A stretch of DNA of 64,000 bases from Bradyrhizobium icense (GCF_001693385.1 NZ_CP016428.1:5952001-6016000), one strand, 5' to 3'; shown: positions 53,880 to 63,364, numbered from the stretch's first letter. Program-made: numbers and translations. Notes: generated by a model not told the origin, from the sequence alone.

Positions 53880-55253
53880 CTAATTTAGCCTGCCGCTGGC
53901 AACGAGGTTCTTGTAAATCTTCCCGTCCTTCATGATGACGAGGAAATTCCTGGCGGGATCCTCGATCAGTTTGATGTTGTCGATTGGATTTCCGTCAACC
54001 AGCACCAGGTCAGCCAGCGCTCCTTCCTCCACCACGCCGAGCTTTCCCGGATAGGGATTGCGCTTACCGGATAGCGCCAGCAATTCGCCGTTCGTCCCAG
54101 TCGCCATGGCGAGTGCTTCGGCGGGGGTGTACCAACGGACAAGCGAGGCCAGAATTGCCCCCTGGCGCTGGGCCAGCGCGCGGGAGAACAGAACATCAGT
54201 ACCCCATGCCGTCTTGAGCTTGTACTTCTTCGCAAACTCGTATGCCCTGCCTATGCCCGGCCAGACCTCATCCGCCTTGGCTCGCTCGACTGAACCCTCG
54301 GAAAAGCCTTGCCTCAACTCGTCGGGGAGCGGCTGCAAGCTCAGCCAAACGCCCTGCTCGGCGATCAGCTTGGCGGTTGCATCGTCCATCAGGAACCCGT
54401 GCTCGATACACTTCACGCCAACGGCGATCGCCCGTTGGATCGCAGCCGACGTGAAGGCATGCGCGGCTACATATGTGCCCCAGTTCTCGGCCGCTTCGAC
54501 CGCGGCTCGCAGTTCGGGCTCGGTGAAGGTGACAGCGTCGATCGGACTGAACGGCGATGACACTCCGCCGCCCGCCGTCAACTTGATCTGCGACGCCCCG
54601 TGCATGAGCTGCTCGCGCACGCGCACGCGCACCTCGTCGGGACTATCCGCGACCATACTGCCGCCGATCTGCTCCATGCGCGTGAGCATGCCACCGATCG
54701 TTCTTGGCAGGTCGGAACGCTGCCGGAAGTCGCCATGGCCGCTGGTGACCGTGATCATGGCACCGGATGGGTAGATGCGAGGGCCGATGACGAGGCCCTC
54801 ATCAATGGCTTGCTTGAGCCCAAAGCTCGGCCCGCCCACGTCGCGAACAGTGGTGAAGCCCCGCATGAGCGTGTCCGTCGCTTCCGCAGCCGCAAGAAGA
54901 TTGTTGTAGCCGACGTCGCCCGCTATGGCGGCCGCCGGCGTTGGGCGGATCAACATCGCGTGCCAGTGCGCGTCGATCAGGCCGGGCATCAGCACGCGTC
55001 CCCCGCCGTCGATGACGACGGTTTGCGCAGTATCGGTCGTGGTCGCCGCCGGGAGAATTTTCTGAATCTTGTTGTTTCTGACCAGGACATTGGACGGGCC
55101 TGAAAGCAGGTCGCTCCTTCCGTCGAAGATACGGACGTTCTGAAACACTACAGCCGCGTCTTGCTGAGCTTGTGCAGGGCTTAAACCCGCCGTGAGACTC
55201 AATGCCGTCGATGCAGCGACTGCCAGGATTCTGACGATTAGATGCCAAGACAT
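53880..55253 (-). CDS. Secreted metal-dependent amidohydrolase
   Basis: A 457-residue protein with a signal peptide (about residues 5-30, ending AQA). The metal site begins with H-x-H in GLIDAHWHAM; AHAFTSAAIQRAI and KTAWGTDVLF add further ligands. The fold matches the Xaa-Pro dipeptidase / imidazolonepropionase-like group of amidohydrolases. Ser/Asp order favours a periplasmic peptidase or lactone/amide hydrolase. The ATG at 55253 starts the signal peptide; the longer frame to 55757 overlaps HdeD and was rejected. First gene of a pair with the Ntn-hydrolase at 53804. Confidence 0.87.
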   Translation of the reverse strand: MSWHLIVRILAVAASTALSLTAGLSPAQAQQDAAVVFQNVRIFDGRSDLLSGPSNVLVRNNKIQKILPAATTTDTAQTVVIDGGGRVLMPGLIDAHWHAMLIRPTPAAAIAGDVGYNNLLAAAEATDTLMRGFTTVRDVGGPSFGLKQAIDEGLVIGPRIYPSGAMITVTSGHGDFRQRSDLPRTIGGMLTRMEQIGGSMVADSPDEVRVRVREQLMHGASQIKLTAGGGVSSPFSPIDAVTFTEPELRAAVEAAENWGTYVAAHAFTSAAIQRAIAVGVKCIEHGFLMDDATAKLIAEQGVWLSLQPLPDELRQGFSEGSVERAKADEVWPGIGRAYEFAKKYKLKTAWGTDVLFSRALAQRQGAILASLVRWYTPAEALAMATGTNGELLALSGKRNPYPGKLGVVEEGALADLVLVDGNPIDNIKLIEDPARNFLVIMKDGKIYKNLVASGRLN

Positions 55254-55408
55254 GGAAGACCTCGGCTGAGTTCGGCAAGAACCAGAAATATCGCAACTGT
55301 GACGAGCGACGTTGGAAGGTGTTTGGCCAGAGATCATGCTCAAACAGAAAGAAAGAGCGAGATAACGATTCGAAGAAAGGCCATCTCGCTCTAGTAGGCA
55401 GGGAGGAG

Positions 55409-55972
55409 CTACGCGCTTCGGGTGGTAGGCTGCCACGCGTAAGCCAACCACCCGATGCCATGGGATATCAGATCGACACCGAGCAGCAATCCGAGGACCC
55501 ACAAGCCCGTCATCGGAAATCCGGTCAGGATGACGAGGCCGGCCAATACGCCGAACGCGCCGGACAGCAGCATGATCCAGCCTGCCTCTCGCCAATGGCT
55601 GATACCGAGCAGGATGCGAACGAAACCGGAGATCAACAACACCAGGCCGAGGACGTAGGTGAGAATCAGTGCGCTGGCGACCGGCTGGCCCACCAGCACG
55701 GCGCCAAAGGAGATGTACAGGATGCCGAGAAGCACCTGCCACACAAATCCTCCCCATCCCTTGGTCCAGAACGCGTGGATGATCTCGAACCCGCCCGCGA
55801 TGATGGAGACCCAGCCGATGAAGATGGTGCTGATCATGGTGACGAGCATGACGTCTCCGAGAACCAGGAAGCCGGCCAGCATCAAGGCGAGTCCAAGCAG
55901 AACACAGATCCAGAATGGCGGCGCTGGCAGGTTGGTGACGCCCATCGGCGAGCTATTGTCAATTGTGGTCAT
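55409..55972 (-). CDS. HdeD-family membrane protein
   Basis: A 187-residue protein with six hydrophobic helices in three repeats: FWICVLLGLALMLAGFLVLG, MLVTMISTIFIGWVSIIAGG and later pairs. IIHAFWTKGWGGFVWQVLLG is the family marker. HdeD is linked to acid resistance at high cell density in E. coli, but the family is broad. It lies close to a glutaminase gene, which can also serve acid resistance; linkage is suggestive only. Confidence 0.87.
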   Translation of the reverse strand: MTTIDNSSPMGVTNLPAPPFWICVLLGLALMLAGFLVLGDVMLVTMISTIFIGWVSIIAGGFEIIHAFWTKGWGGFVWQVLLGILYISFGAVLVGQPVASALILTYVLGLVLLISGFVRILLGISHWREAGWIMLLSGAFGVLAGLVILTGFPMTGLWVLGLLLGVDLISHGIGWLAYAWQPTTRSA

Positions 55973-56021
55973 GTCAGCCTCCTCACTTCACGTCTCATCG
56001 CAGCCTCGAGCAGCGTGGCCA

Positions 56022-56345
56022 TCACCGCCATCGCCAGCCGCACCGGCGACGGCCGCGGTGCCACCAGCAGACCCAACGGCGACGCCGACGACGATGCCAG
56101 TGAGGGGGAGGACGCGATGGCCGCGTGGGCGGCCGTCCCGGTGGCCGTCCAGCCGGTGATCCGGGCGGCCGCGTGCCAGGGCCTTGAGCCTCGAGCTTGA
56201 AATCTCCGGCGTTCTTTCCAGGATCCTTCTGCACCGCGAGCGGCGCCGCCTCGGCCATGCCTGGTGGCAGGCTTGTGGCCAGGCCGATAGTCACGGCACC
56301 GCACACCAGAGTCCGCAGCGCAGTGCGACGGTCGATTGCATCCAT
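56022..56345 (-). CDS. Twin-arginine exported cationic Arg/Trp-rich protein
   Basis: A 107-residue protein. N-terminus MDAIDRRTALRTLVCGAVTI carries a Tat-type RR motif and hydrophobic core, with cleavage near AEA. The middle has acidic/neutral GKNAGDFKLEAQGPG. The last 45 residues are Pro/Arg repeats then Arg/Trp-rich blocks such as RRRRRRWVCWWHRGRRRC. Two cysteines in that tail could pair. This composition recurs in a small Bradyrhizobium/Rhodopseudomonas family without known function. An overlapping frame was rejected because the Tat signal is only in this frame. Confidence 0.6.
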   Translation of the reverse strand: MDAIDRRTALRTLVCGAVTIGLATSLPPGMAEAAPLAVQKDPGKNAGDFKLEAQGPGTRPPGSPAGRPPGRPPTRPSRPPPHWHRRRRRRWVCWWHRGRRRCGWRWR

Positions 56346-56393
56346 TGTTGTTCTCCTTCTTGCGACGCCCCTTTCCTCGCAAGCTCGTGCTGA

Positions 56394-58043
56394 TCAGCCG
56401 GACCTCAATCGGTTGCCGGGCGCATCGCTCGGTATCTCGCCCGGCAGATAGTTCGGAAGCCGGCCCGCCGGGATGATCGCCAGCAGCGCAAGACCGGCCA
56501 TGATCAGAAGTCCGATCTTCAGGGCACGCAGCCGCGCCTCGGTGTTCACACGCACGGCTTCCTCGACTTGCTGCGGCGTCGCGGTGGTTCCTTCCATCAC
56601 GCTGCGCAGCCGGTCGTTGCTGACGAAGGTGATGCTATCGAGATCGACCTGGCTCTGGATTTCCTTCGGCAGCACGGGGTTGGCCGCGATATTGCTGAGT
56701 GCGATCGTACTCAACAGACCGACCAGAAGCGCACCCGCCACCGCCGTTCCAACCGCAGCGGCAAGATTCTGCGTGGTGCCGCGCAGCGACCCGACGTCGC
56801 CTGCGAGCTCCTTGGGCGAGGCGGTGACCAGCACGTTGAACAACAGCGTGACCAGTGAGCCCTGCCCGATGCCGAACAGAACCAGGCCGATCAGCACAGG
56901 GACCTCGCTCCAGTCGTTACGTACGACAAAGGCGAGCCACACCAGGCCTATGGTGCAGAGAATGAAGCCGTAGCGGCCGATCTGCCGCGGCGTCAGGCGG
57001 TCGTAGACGTTGACGATCAGCATTGCCGTGAAGAACACCGTCAGATTGAACGGCATCATTGCGATAGCAGTCGCAAGCGGCGAACGGCCCTGCACGATCT
57101 GGATGTAGAGCGGCACCGAGAAATTCAGCGCCGCCTCCAGCGCGACCACGGCAAACAGCGCATAGACCGCGCAGCGTTCCTCCGGCGAGTCGATCACCTC
57201 GAGCGCCAATAGCGGGGTCTTCCCGGCCGCCTGACGCCGATGCGTCCACATCAGGAATGCCTGCCCGAGCACGACACCGAGAACGATCATGATCGGCGCC
57301 GGCGAAAGGCCGAGCAGATCGAACGGCGCATTGGCGGTGGCCAGCGCCAGCCCCCATCCGTTCAGGTTGTTGAAGCCGAAGCTGATGAGAACGATCGCCG
57401 ATGCGGCCAAAACCACACCGAAGACATCGATATGCACATCTGGCCGGCCATAGTCGCGCTTGAGACGGAAACTCAGGAGGAAAACAATCGCGGAAACCGC
57501 GATCAAGATGCCGAATGCCGGCCGCCAACCGATATAGGTGCCGAGCACGCCGCCGATGATGAACGCCAGCACGCCGGCTGCCGCGCGCGCAGAGCCAAGC
57601 GCGCCCACCGCCGTCGCCTGCTGCCGTCCGGTGTAATTCTCGGCGATCAGCGCCACCAGTGACGGCACGATCACGGCGCCGGCCGCGCCGCAGAGCGCCT
57701 GCGCTGTGATCATCAACGTCGCCGTGGGGCTGAATGTCATCAATATCTGCGACGCGCAGAACAGGACGACGGCGAATCGGAACACCTGCAACGCGCCGAA
57801 CCGCTGCGCGAGCTTGGCGCCCAGCATGACGAAGCCGGCCACCAGCATGGAATAGGCCACGATGCCGGTCGCGACCGTTGTCGGCGGCACCCCGAAACTC
57901 TTGACCATTCCGCCGAGTGCGACCGGCAGAGAGGCGACGTTGAAGGACATGATCATCTGGCCAAGCGCGATGGCGATCATCGGCACCCAGGACTCCCGCG
58001 CTCCTTCGCGGATTGCTCCGATCGGTATCGAGTGGGTCGCCAT
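56394..58043 (-). CDS. MFS drug-efflux-type transporter (EmrB/QacA DHA2-like)
   Basis: A 549-residue protein with 14 hydrophobic segments, characteristic of the DHA2 family. Motifs include GAKLAQRFGALQVFR, and ENYTGRQQATAVGALGSARA in the region of motif C. A C-terminal domain follows, with the last helix KIGLLIMAGLALLAIIPAGR. The start ATG at 58043 has a strong GGGAGGA nearby; an ATG at 58061 would also be in frame. Substrate is unknown. No TetR or HlyD partner is adjacent, so it does not look like a typical EmrAB operon. Confidence 0.87.
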   Translation of the reverse strand: MATHSIPIGAIREGARESWVPMIAIALGQMIMSFNVASLPVALGGMVKSFGVPPTTVATGIVAYSMLVAGFVMLGAKLAQRFGALQVFRFAVVLFCASQILMTFSPTATLMITAQALCGAAGAVIVPSLVALIAENYTGRQQATAVGALGSARAAAGVLAFIIGGVLGTYIGWRPAFGILIAVSAIVFLLSFRLKRDYGRPDVHIDVFGVVLAASAIVLISFGFNNLNGWGLALATANAPFDLLGLSPAPIMIVLGVVLGQAFLMWTHRRQAAGKTPLLALEVIDSPEERCAVYALFAVVALEAALNFSVPLYIQIVQGRSPLATAIAMMPFNLTVFFTAMLIVNVYDRLTPRQIGRYGFILCTIGLVWLAFVVRNDWSEVPVLIGLVLFGIGQGSLVTLLFNVLVTASPKELAGDVGSLRGTTQNLAAAVGTAVAGALLVGLLSTIALSNIAANPVLPKEIQSQVDLDSITFVSNDRLRSVMEGTTATPQQVEEAVRVNTEARLRALKIGLLIMAGLALLAIIPAGRLPNYLPGEIPSDAPGNRLRSG

Positions 58044-58116
58044 GATGTCCTCCCGATTCACTCGGTTTCGGATCGATTAGGCCGTTGGCTCGATCAAGCC
58101 GCTCTTTGCATCTGCC

Positions 58117-59115
58117 TCAGTTTTCCGGTTGCGATACGAATAGATCCATTCCCAGCCGTTGCGACAGGAACTTCGCCGCAAGCTGCCCCTTCACGCTGTT
58201 GCCCGCCGCATCGAGCGGCGGCGCGAAGGTGCCGAAGCCGCCCTTGCCGGGAGAGACTGCGACGATGCCGCCGCCGATCCCGCTCTTGCCCGGCAGGCCA
58301 ATGTCGTACAACCAATCGCCCGAGGTCTCGTATAAGCCGGCGGTAATCATCACGGTCAGCGCATAGTGGCAGACCGCAGCGTCCACCACGCGCTGCCGGG
58401 TAACCGGATTCACGCCGCCGTCCGCCAGCGTAGCGCCCATGACCGCCAGATCACGCGCGCTCACGTTCAGCGAGCACTGCTTGGTATAGAGATCGGTCGC
58501 CTGCTTGGCGTCGCAATAGATGCGGTCATAGCTCTGCAGCAGCCGGGCGATACTGCGGTTGCGATAGTTCGTTTGCGACGCAGAGGCATATACCTCTTCA
58601 TTGAGCGCGAGCTTGCGGCCTGCAAAACGCGACAACCCGTCGTGAATGAATTGCCATTGGCCTTCCGCCGTCAGGCCGGGCACGAGGCTGGTGGTCGCGA
58701 TCGCGCCCGCATTCACCATCGGATTGGTCCGGCCGCCGCCCTGCTCGATGGCGGCGAGCGAATTGAACGGCAAGCCGGTGGCGTTCGCCCCAAGTCTCGC
58801 GCGCGCCTCTTCCGGACCGATCGTCTCGCAAACCAGCGCGAACACGAACGGCTTCGACACGCTCATGATCGAGAATTTGTACTCGGTGTCGCCGGCCTCG
58901 TAGATGCGCCCGCTGGTGCCGACGACGCAGACTCCGAACAGTTCTCTCGGAACCCTCGCGAGCGCCGGATAGACTTGTGAATTGTGCCCATCGCCGTTCG
59001 ACTTGAACCGCCGATGCGCGTCGGACACCAGCCTCTGCACCATCTCTGGCTCAGGCAGATGTCCGGTCGAGATATATGGCCGTTCTGTTTGTTCCGAGAC
59101 CGAAGGCAAGTCCAT
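58117..59115 (-). CDS. glsA: Glutaminase A
   Basis: A 332-residue serine-type glutaminase converting glutamine to glutamate and ammonia. Catalytic S-x-x-K is SVSK (S85-K88) in KFSIMSVSKPF, and the tyrosine/asparagine sites are in FNSLAAIEQ and NAGAIATTSLV. YNRNSIARLLQ-type NYRNRSIARLL and SARDLAVMGATLADGGVNP fit. In E. coli GlsA feeds ammonia-based acid resistance; HdeD lies close by. The ATG at 59115 is the only long start. Confidence 0.95.
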   Translation of the reverse strand: MDLPSVSEQTERPYISTGHLPEPEMVQRLVSDAHRRFKSNGDGHNSQVYPALARVPRELFGVCVVGTSGRIYEAGDTEYKFSIMSVSKPFVFALVCETIGPEEARARLGANATGLPFNSLAAIEQGGGRTNPMVNAGAIATTSLVPGLTAEGQWQFIHDGLSRFAGRKLALNEEVYASASQTNYRNRSIARLLQSYDRIYCDAKQATDLYTKQCSLNVSARDLAVMGATLADGGVNPVTRQRVVDAAVCHYALTVMITAGLYETSGDWLYDIGLPGKSGIGGGIVAVSPGKGGFGTFAPPLDAAGNSVKGQLAAKFLSQRLGMDLFVSQPEN

Positions 59116-59640
59116 GGGACACCTCCACCCGGCTCGAGCGATCCTGCTCGCGGATTGTCGAGCCGTTCGGCAACACGAATTGCACGCCGATAAGCGGTCA
59201 TCGTTGATCGCCTCAGCTTCTTCTCATTGGAACGGAGCAAACGCTCGAAAGTGTACCGAGTCAACTACACAACCTTAAAGAAGGTTTGTGGCGCATGAGT
59301 TTGGCTTCAAAACTTTGTGACAAATCGCGGTCACGCCGACGATGCATCGACAAACGTCGGCTAATTAAAAACCAACTTGACCGAGAGCCGTCACGGTTTG
59401 ATGGGCGCGATCAGCGAACCGTGATCCACTCGCTCGCAGGTTGTGATACGGTCAAAGCCATGCCGTACACCGCCGGCTGAAGCTGCCTGCCTCGGCAAGC
59501 CACGGCTCTGCGGGATCGTCCTCGTCGGCCGTTTTCCCGACAGTCGCGTTGTTCGCTTCATTGCCGCAGAAAGGAGCTGATCCATTCAAGCGTCGCGTAT
59601 GGCTCGGACCATCCATCACATCGAATTGGAGGATACGAAG
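59116..59640. other. Intergenic region upstream of glutaminase and DUF1269 gene
   Basis: 525 bases without a supported gene. It must carry the divergent promoters of glsA and the DUF1269 gene. I found no convincing EcfG, sigma-54 or CtrA pattern; a GGAAC near 59231 lacks the partner half. It has an unusual AT-rich stretch around 59270-59385 compared with neighbours. Confidence 0.5.
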
Positions 59641-60162
59641 ATGTCAGATCTGATCGCAATCATCTATCCATCCGAAGCAAAGGCTGAAGAGGTGCGGCAA
59701 CGCCTGTTCAAACTGCAGAAAGAATATCTGATCACGATCAGCGATGCCGTGATTGCGGTGAAGACTGAAGCCGGCCCCGTCAAACTCAATCAGTTCGTCA
59801 ATACGACCGCGGTGGGTGCGGTATCGGGCAGCTTCTGGGGACTGCTGATCGGCGTGCTCTTTCTCAATCCCATACTGGGTGTCGCCCTGGGTGCGGCGTC
59901 CGGCGCGCTCGGTGGCGCGCTATCCGACTACGGGATCGACGACGCCTTCATGAAGGATCTCTCGACAAGTCTGCAGCCAGGCAACGCTGCGCTGTTCGTT
60001 CTCGTCAAGAACATGACTGCGGACAAGGTGCTGCGGGAAATCCAGGATGCAGGAGGCACCGTGCTCAAGACGTCGCTCGACGACACCAAGGAGCAGAAGC
60101 TTCGTGACGCGCTGGCGAAGGCGAGCGCCGAACAGCCGCCGCCACAGACCAACGCGGCGTAG
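59641..60162 (+). CDS. DUF1269 membrane protein
   Basis: A 173-residue protein of the DUF1269 family. The central glycine-rich segment AVGAVSGSFWGLLIGVLFLN continues PILGVALGAASGALGGALSD, forming a membrane hairpin, and the two ends are ferredoxin-like domains (MSDLIAIIYPSEAKAEEVRQ and ALFVLVKNMTADKVLREI). Function is unknown, with frequent occurrence near stress proteins. Start ATG at 59641, since upstream 14 in-frame residues lack a site of their own. Confidence 0.88.
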   Translation: MSDLIAIIYPSEAKAEEVRQRLFKLQKEYLITISDAVIAVKTEAGPVKLNQFVNTTAVGAVSGSFWGLLIGVLFLNPILGVALGAASGALGGALSDYGIDDAFMKDLSTSLQPGNAALFVLVKNMTADKVLREIQDAGGTVLKTSLDDTKEQKLRDALAKASAEQPPPQTNAA

Positions 60163-60331
60163 CTTTCGCAGTCAGTTCGGCGGGACTCGTCGGGCCGCGG
60201 TACCGATGCCGCGGCCGGTCCTCCACCGAGCGCGCTCAGCAAGGACGGGCTGTCATGCACCGCGCCACCAAAGCAAGGACTGAAGCAGTAAGGTCCACTA
60301 CGCCCGCCATAACCGGGTTGGCGACGGGCCG

Positions 60332-60517
60332 ATGAATTCGATCACTCCGCTCGATCCCTACTTCGCGCTCGTTGTCGGCTTTGCCCAGAAGTACGACCGC
60401 AAGGCAGGCGTTGGCACCGTCCTCGCGCTGATGTTGCCTTACGTGTTCTGGATGTCAGCGCTTTGGACACTTCTTTTTATCTTGTGGTACCTGTTGGACC
60501 TCCCTTGGGGCGTTTAA
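60332..60517 (+). pseudogene. AbgT-like transporter C-terminal fragment
   Basis: A 61-residue frame: PYFALVVGFAQKYDRKAGVG followed by LALMLPYVFWMSALWTLL and ending LDLPWGV. This resembles the end of p-aminobenzoyl-glutamate transporters (AbgT family), which finish in a Q-(R/K)-Y-x-(K/P)-x-x-G-(I/V)-G-T-x-x-x-x-MLPY block then a final helix and (D/G)LP-(I/L/W)-G. The remaining 440 or so residues of an AbgT protein are not upstream. It could still be expressed as a small protein. The remnant reading is an inference. Confidence 0.5.
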
Positions 60518-60554
60518 CCCGAGACGGCGCGGGCGACAGGTGCGGGATGGAGCA

Positions 60555-62333
60555 ATGACGAACCCGATCTCCGAGCGAAACGTCGCCAAAGCCGTAGCGA
60601 ATATGCTGGTAGATCCGCGCGACGGCGATATCGAGGATGATGCCGCCAGTCCGGGACAGCGGTCGCTGCTGGCAATCGCTGGAAGCCTGCTGGTCGAAAT
60701 CAGTTTGCCGAAGCTCGTGTTCGCCTGGGCGGTCTTGCTGTTGTTGCCGTCGGTGCTGCTCGGTCTGGCGCCGTTGCTGGCTTCGGCCTGGTTCTCCACC
60801 TTGTCCGAACAGCTTGCGGCGCTGACCGAAGTCGGCACAGCGCTATTGCTGGCCGCGATCGTCGCGGTGGGATGGATCGGTTGGCGCCCGCTGCTCCGGA
60901 TCGCCGAGATCAATTTCTGGTCGCTCAATGCACTCGCGGTGCAGCCCGGCTATGCGTTTACGCGCGAAGCCTTGCGTCATGTGACGGAACTGATCGCGGG
61001 GAAAAATTTCACCCCTGACGGCCGGGCGCGCTTGCGCAGCGTCAATTCGCTCGGCGCCGGTATCATGTTGTCCGCATGCGCGGTGGTGATCGCGATACTC
61101 GCTTGGCCTGCCTCGCGTTGGGCTGGTAACTGGAGCGATCTGATCCTGATGCATCGGCTCGCCGTGCCCACGCTTGCGAACGCCGTTGTACTGATGGCGG
61201 GCTATCTGGCCGTCGCATCGCTGATTTGGGGTTTTGCCGATGCCAGCATGCCTCAACCGCTCGATCTTGCCATGTTCGATACCGCCTCGTCGGAAGGCCG
61301 GATCTGGCGCGTTGCGCATCTGTCGGATCTTCACGTGATCGGCGAACAATATGGCTTTCGCATCGAAAGCGGACGGGCTGGTCCGCGCGGCAATGGCCGG
61401 CTCAATCGAATCCTCGCGCGGCTGGCCGCCATCCACGCCAGCAATCCGCTCGATCACGTGCTGGTCACCGGCGACATGACCGACGCCGGCCGCGCCAGCG
61501 AATGGGCGTTAGTCCTCGAAGCGCTGGCGCGCCACCCGGAGCTTGCCGCGCGCACGACCCTGTTGCCAGGCAATCACGACGTCAACATCGTCGACCGCGC
61601 CAACCCGGCCCGGCTCGACCTGCCGTTCAGCACCGGCAAGCGGCTGCGGCAAATCCGGACGCTGTCAGCGATGGCGGCCGTGCAGGGCGAACGGGTGCAT
61701 GTCGTCAATGCCAAGGGGAGACCGGCCGCTACGCTGCAACAGGCGCTGGCGCTCCACCGCGACGCGATCGTGGCCGTTGCTGAGTTTGGAGGTTTGCGCC
61801 GTATCGCCGCGCTGCGCCGCCTCTTCGACGACCAGTTTCCGATGATCCTGCCGCCGGAGCCGGAAGATGGCCTCGGAATAGCTATCCTGAACTCGAATGC
61901 AAAGACCCACTTTTCCTTCACCAATGCGCTCGGACTGGTATCCGTCGAACAGGCGCATCGCCTCGAGGCAGCCATCGGACATTATCCACGGGCGCGCTGG
62001 ATCGTCGCATTGCACCACCACCTGACGGAATATCCCATGCCGGTGAAAGCGTTTTCCGAGCGCGTCGGAACGGCGCTGATCAACGGCAGTTGGTTCGTCC
62101 GCAGATTGGAAGCATTGGGAGATCGCGCCGTCGTGATGCATGGGCACCGTCATATCGACTGGATCGGCGCATGCGGCGAGTTAAAAATCATCTCCGCTCC
62201 GTCGCCCGTGATGGGCGCGACCGACGCTGCGGCGACGTACTTCTATATTCATTCGCTGACCGCCGGCCAGGATGGCAGTCTCGGCCTGTTACCGCCCGAG
62301 CGGGTGGAGATCGAGGGCGAGACGGCCGACTAG
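60555..62333 (+). CDS. Membrane metallophosphoesterase
   Basis: A 592-residue protein. Residues about 35-215 carry four hydrophobic helices (for example LPKLVFAWAVLLLLPSVLLG, and TALLLAAIVAVGWIGW). From about 245 the calcineurin-like phosphoesterase domain shows D-x-H in HLSDLHVI, GD in VTGDMTD, GNHD in PGNHDVN, then LHHHL and G-H-x-H in MHGHRH: a complete dinuclear-metal site. Likely substrate is a phosphate ester such as UDP-diacylglucosamine or a nucleotide. The stop overlaps the convergent AI-2E gene by four bases (CTAG). ATG at 60555 preferred to GTG at 60540. Confidence 0.88.
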   Translation: MTNPISERNVAKAVANMLVDPRDGDIEDDAASPGQRSLLAIAGSLLVEISLPKLVFAWAVLLLLPSVLLGLAPLLASAWFSTLSEQLAALTEVGTALLLAAIVAVGWIGWRPLLRIAEINFWSLNALAVQPGYAFTREALRHVTELIAGKNFTPDGRARLRSVNSLGAGIMLSACAVVIAILAWPASRWAGNWSDLILMHRLAVPTLANAVVLMAGYLAVASLIWGFADASMPQPLDLAMFDTASSEGRIWRVAHLSDLHVIGEQYGFRIESGRAGPRGNGRLNRILARLAAIHASNPLDHVLVTGDMTDAGRASEWALVLEALARHPELAARTTLLPGNHDVNIVDRANPARLDLPFSTGKRLRQIRTLSAMAAVQGERVHVVNAKGRPAATLQQALALHRDAIVAVAEFGGLRRIAALRRLFDDQFPMILPPEPEDGLGIAILNSNAKTHFSFTNALGLVSVEQAHRLEAAIGHYPRARWIVALHHHLTEYPMPVKAFSERVGTALINGSWFVRRLEALGDRAVVMHGHRHIDWIGACGELKIISAPSPVMGATDAAATYFYIHSLTAGQDGSLGLLPPERVEIEGETAD

Positions 62334-63364
62334 AGCTTGCCGGCTTTTTCCGGCCCCGGTCCGCCGAGCAGATCCGCAATCCAGCGACTCGACGGATGCT
62401 GGGCACAGAAGGTGAGTATGGCGAGCGTGATGGGCACGCCTATAAAGGTTCCGAACAGGCCCCACAGGAATGTCCAGAAGAAGATCGCAAACAGCACCAC
62501 GACAGGCGAAATCGACAACATGCTGCCGGCAACCCGCGGCTCGATGTAGCTGCCGACCGCGAACTGAATGATGTTGAGGCAGATGAAGACGCCGAGCACC
62601 GCCGGCCAGCTCTCGAACTGCGTCATCGCCAGCAGGGTCGGAAACAGTGTCGCGACGAACGGGCCAATGAACGGAATATAGTTCAGCACGAAGGCGATCA
62701 CGCCCCATTCGAACGCGAATGGCAGACCGGTAATCCAGGCGAAGCTGCCGACCAGCAGGCCGGTGACCGCGCTCATCTGCGTCCGCACCAAGAGGTACTT
62801 TCGGAATTTCGCCGCGGTCGCCACGCCGCCGTCGAGCAGCACGCGTGCTGCGGTACGGTTATCCAGCCGCTCGATGTTTCGCCTGATGTGTTCGACTTCG
62901 AGAAGCCCCAGCATCACGTAAACCAGCGCAATCACCCAGAAGCTGAGCGTCGTGTTCACCCGTCCGGTGATATATTGCGTGGCGCGCAGCAGCCAGCTTA
63001 CGTTGAAATGTTCAGCCCACAGGCCCGCAACCGAGACGCCGTGGCCATCCAGCCAATCTACCGTCGCCGCATAAAGGGCCTGGTAGCGTGCCACGTCGGC
63101 GAGCAGCGATTGCCCTACCCGACCAAATCCCCAGGCTGCGAGCGAGGCGAAGCCGAGGCAGACTGCCACGGTGGCGATGATGGTGATCGCCAGCGCGGCA
63201 AGTTTTGGCATCCAGGACTGCAACTTCTTCTGGATCGGCCACACAATTGCAATGATGAACAATGCCGCCGCAAGCGGCGCGAACACCTGGCTCGCCTGAG
63301 CCAGCGCCGCCGCGACCAGCACCGCCGCAATGATTCCTGTGGTGGTCTTTAGCCCGAAGCCCAT
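62330..63364 (-). CDS. AI-2E family transporter (PerM/TqsA-like)
   Basis: A 344-residue membrane protein with about eight helices, beginning TTTGIIAAVLVAAALAQASQ. Conserved regions VLNYIPFIGPFVATLFPTLL and LNIIQFAVGSYIEPRVAG are the family signature. TqsA exports autoinducer-2, while other members are sodium/proton antiporters, so substrate is not assigned. Convergent with the metallophosphoesterase. The ATG at 63364 is preceded by GGGTTCCTTCGACC in reverse, without a strong ribosome site. Confidence 0.88.
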   Translation of the reverse strand: MGFGLKTTTGIIAAVLVAAALAQASQVFAPLAAALFIIAIVWPIQKKLQSWMPKLAALAITIIATVAVCLGFASLAAWGFGRVGQSLLADVARYQALYAATVDWLDGHGVSVAGLWAEHFNVSWLLRATQYITGRVNTTLSFWVIALVYVMLGLLEVEHIRRNIERLDNRTAARVLLDGGVATAAKFRKYLLVRTQMSAVTGLLVGSFAWITGLPFAFEWGVIAFVLNYIPFIGPFVATLFPTLLAMTQFESWPAVLGVFICLNIIQFAVGSYIEPRVAGSMLSISPVVVLFAIFFWTFLWGLFGTFIGVPITLAILTFCAQHPSSRWIADLLGGPGPEKAGKL

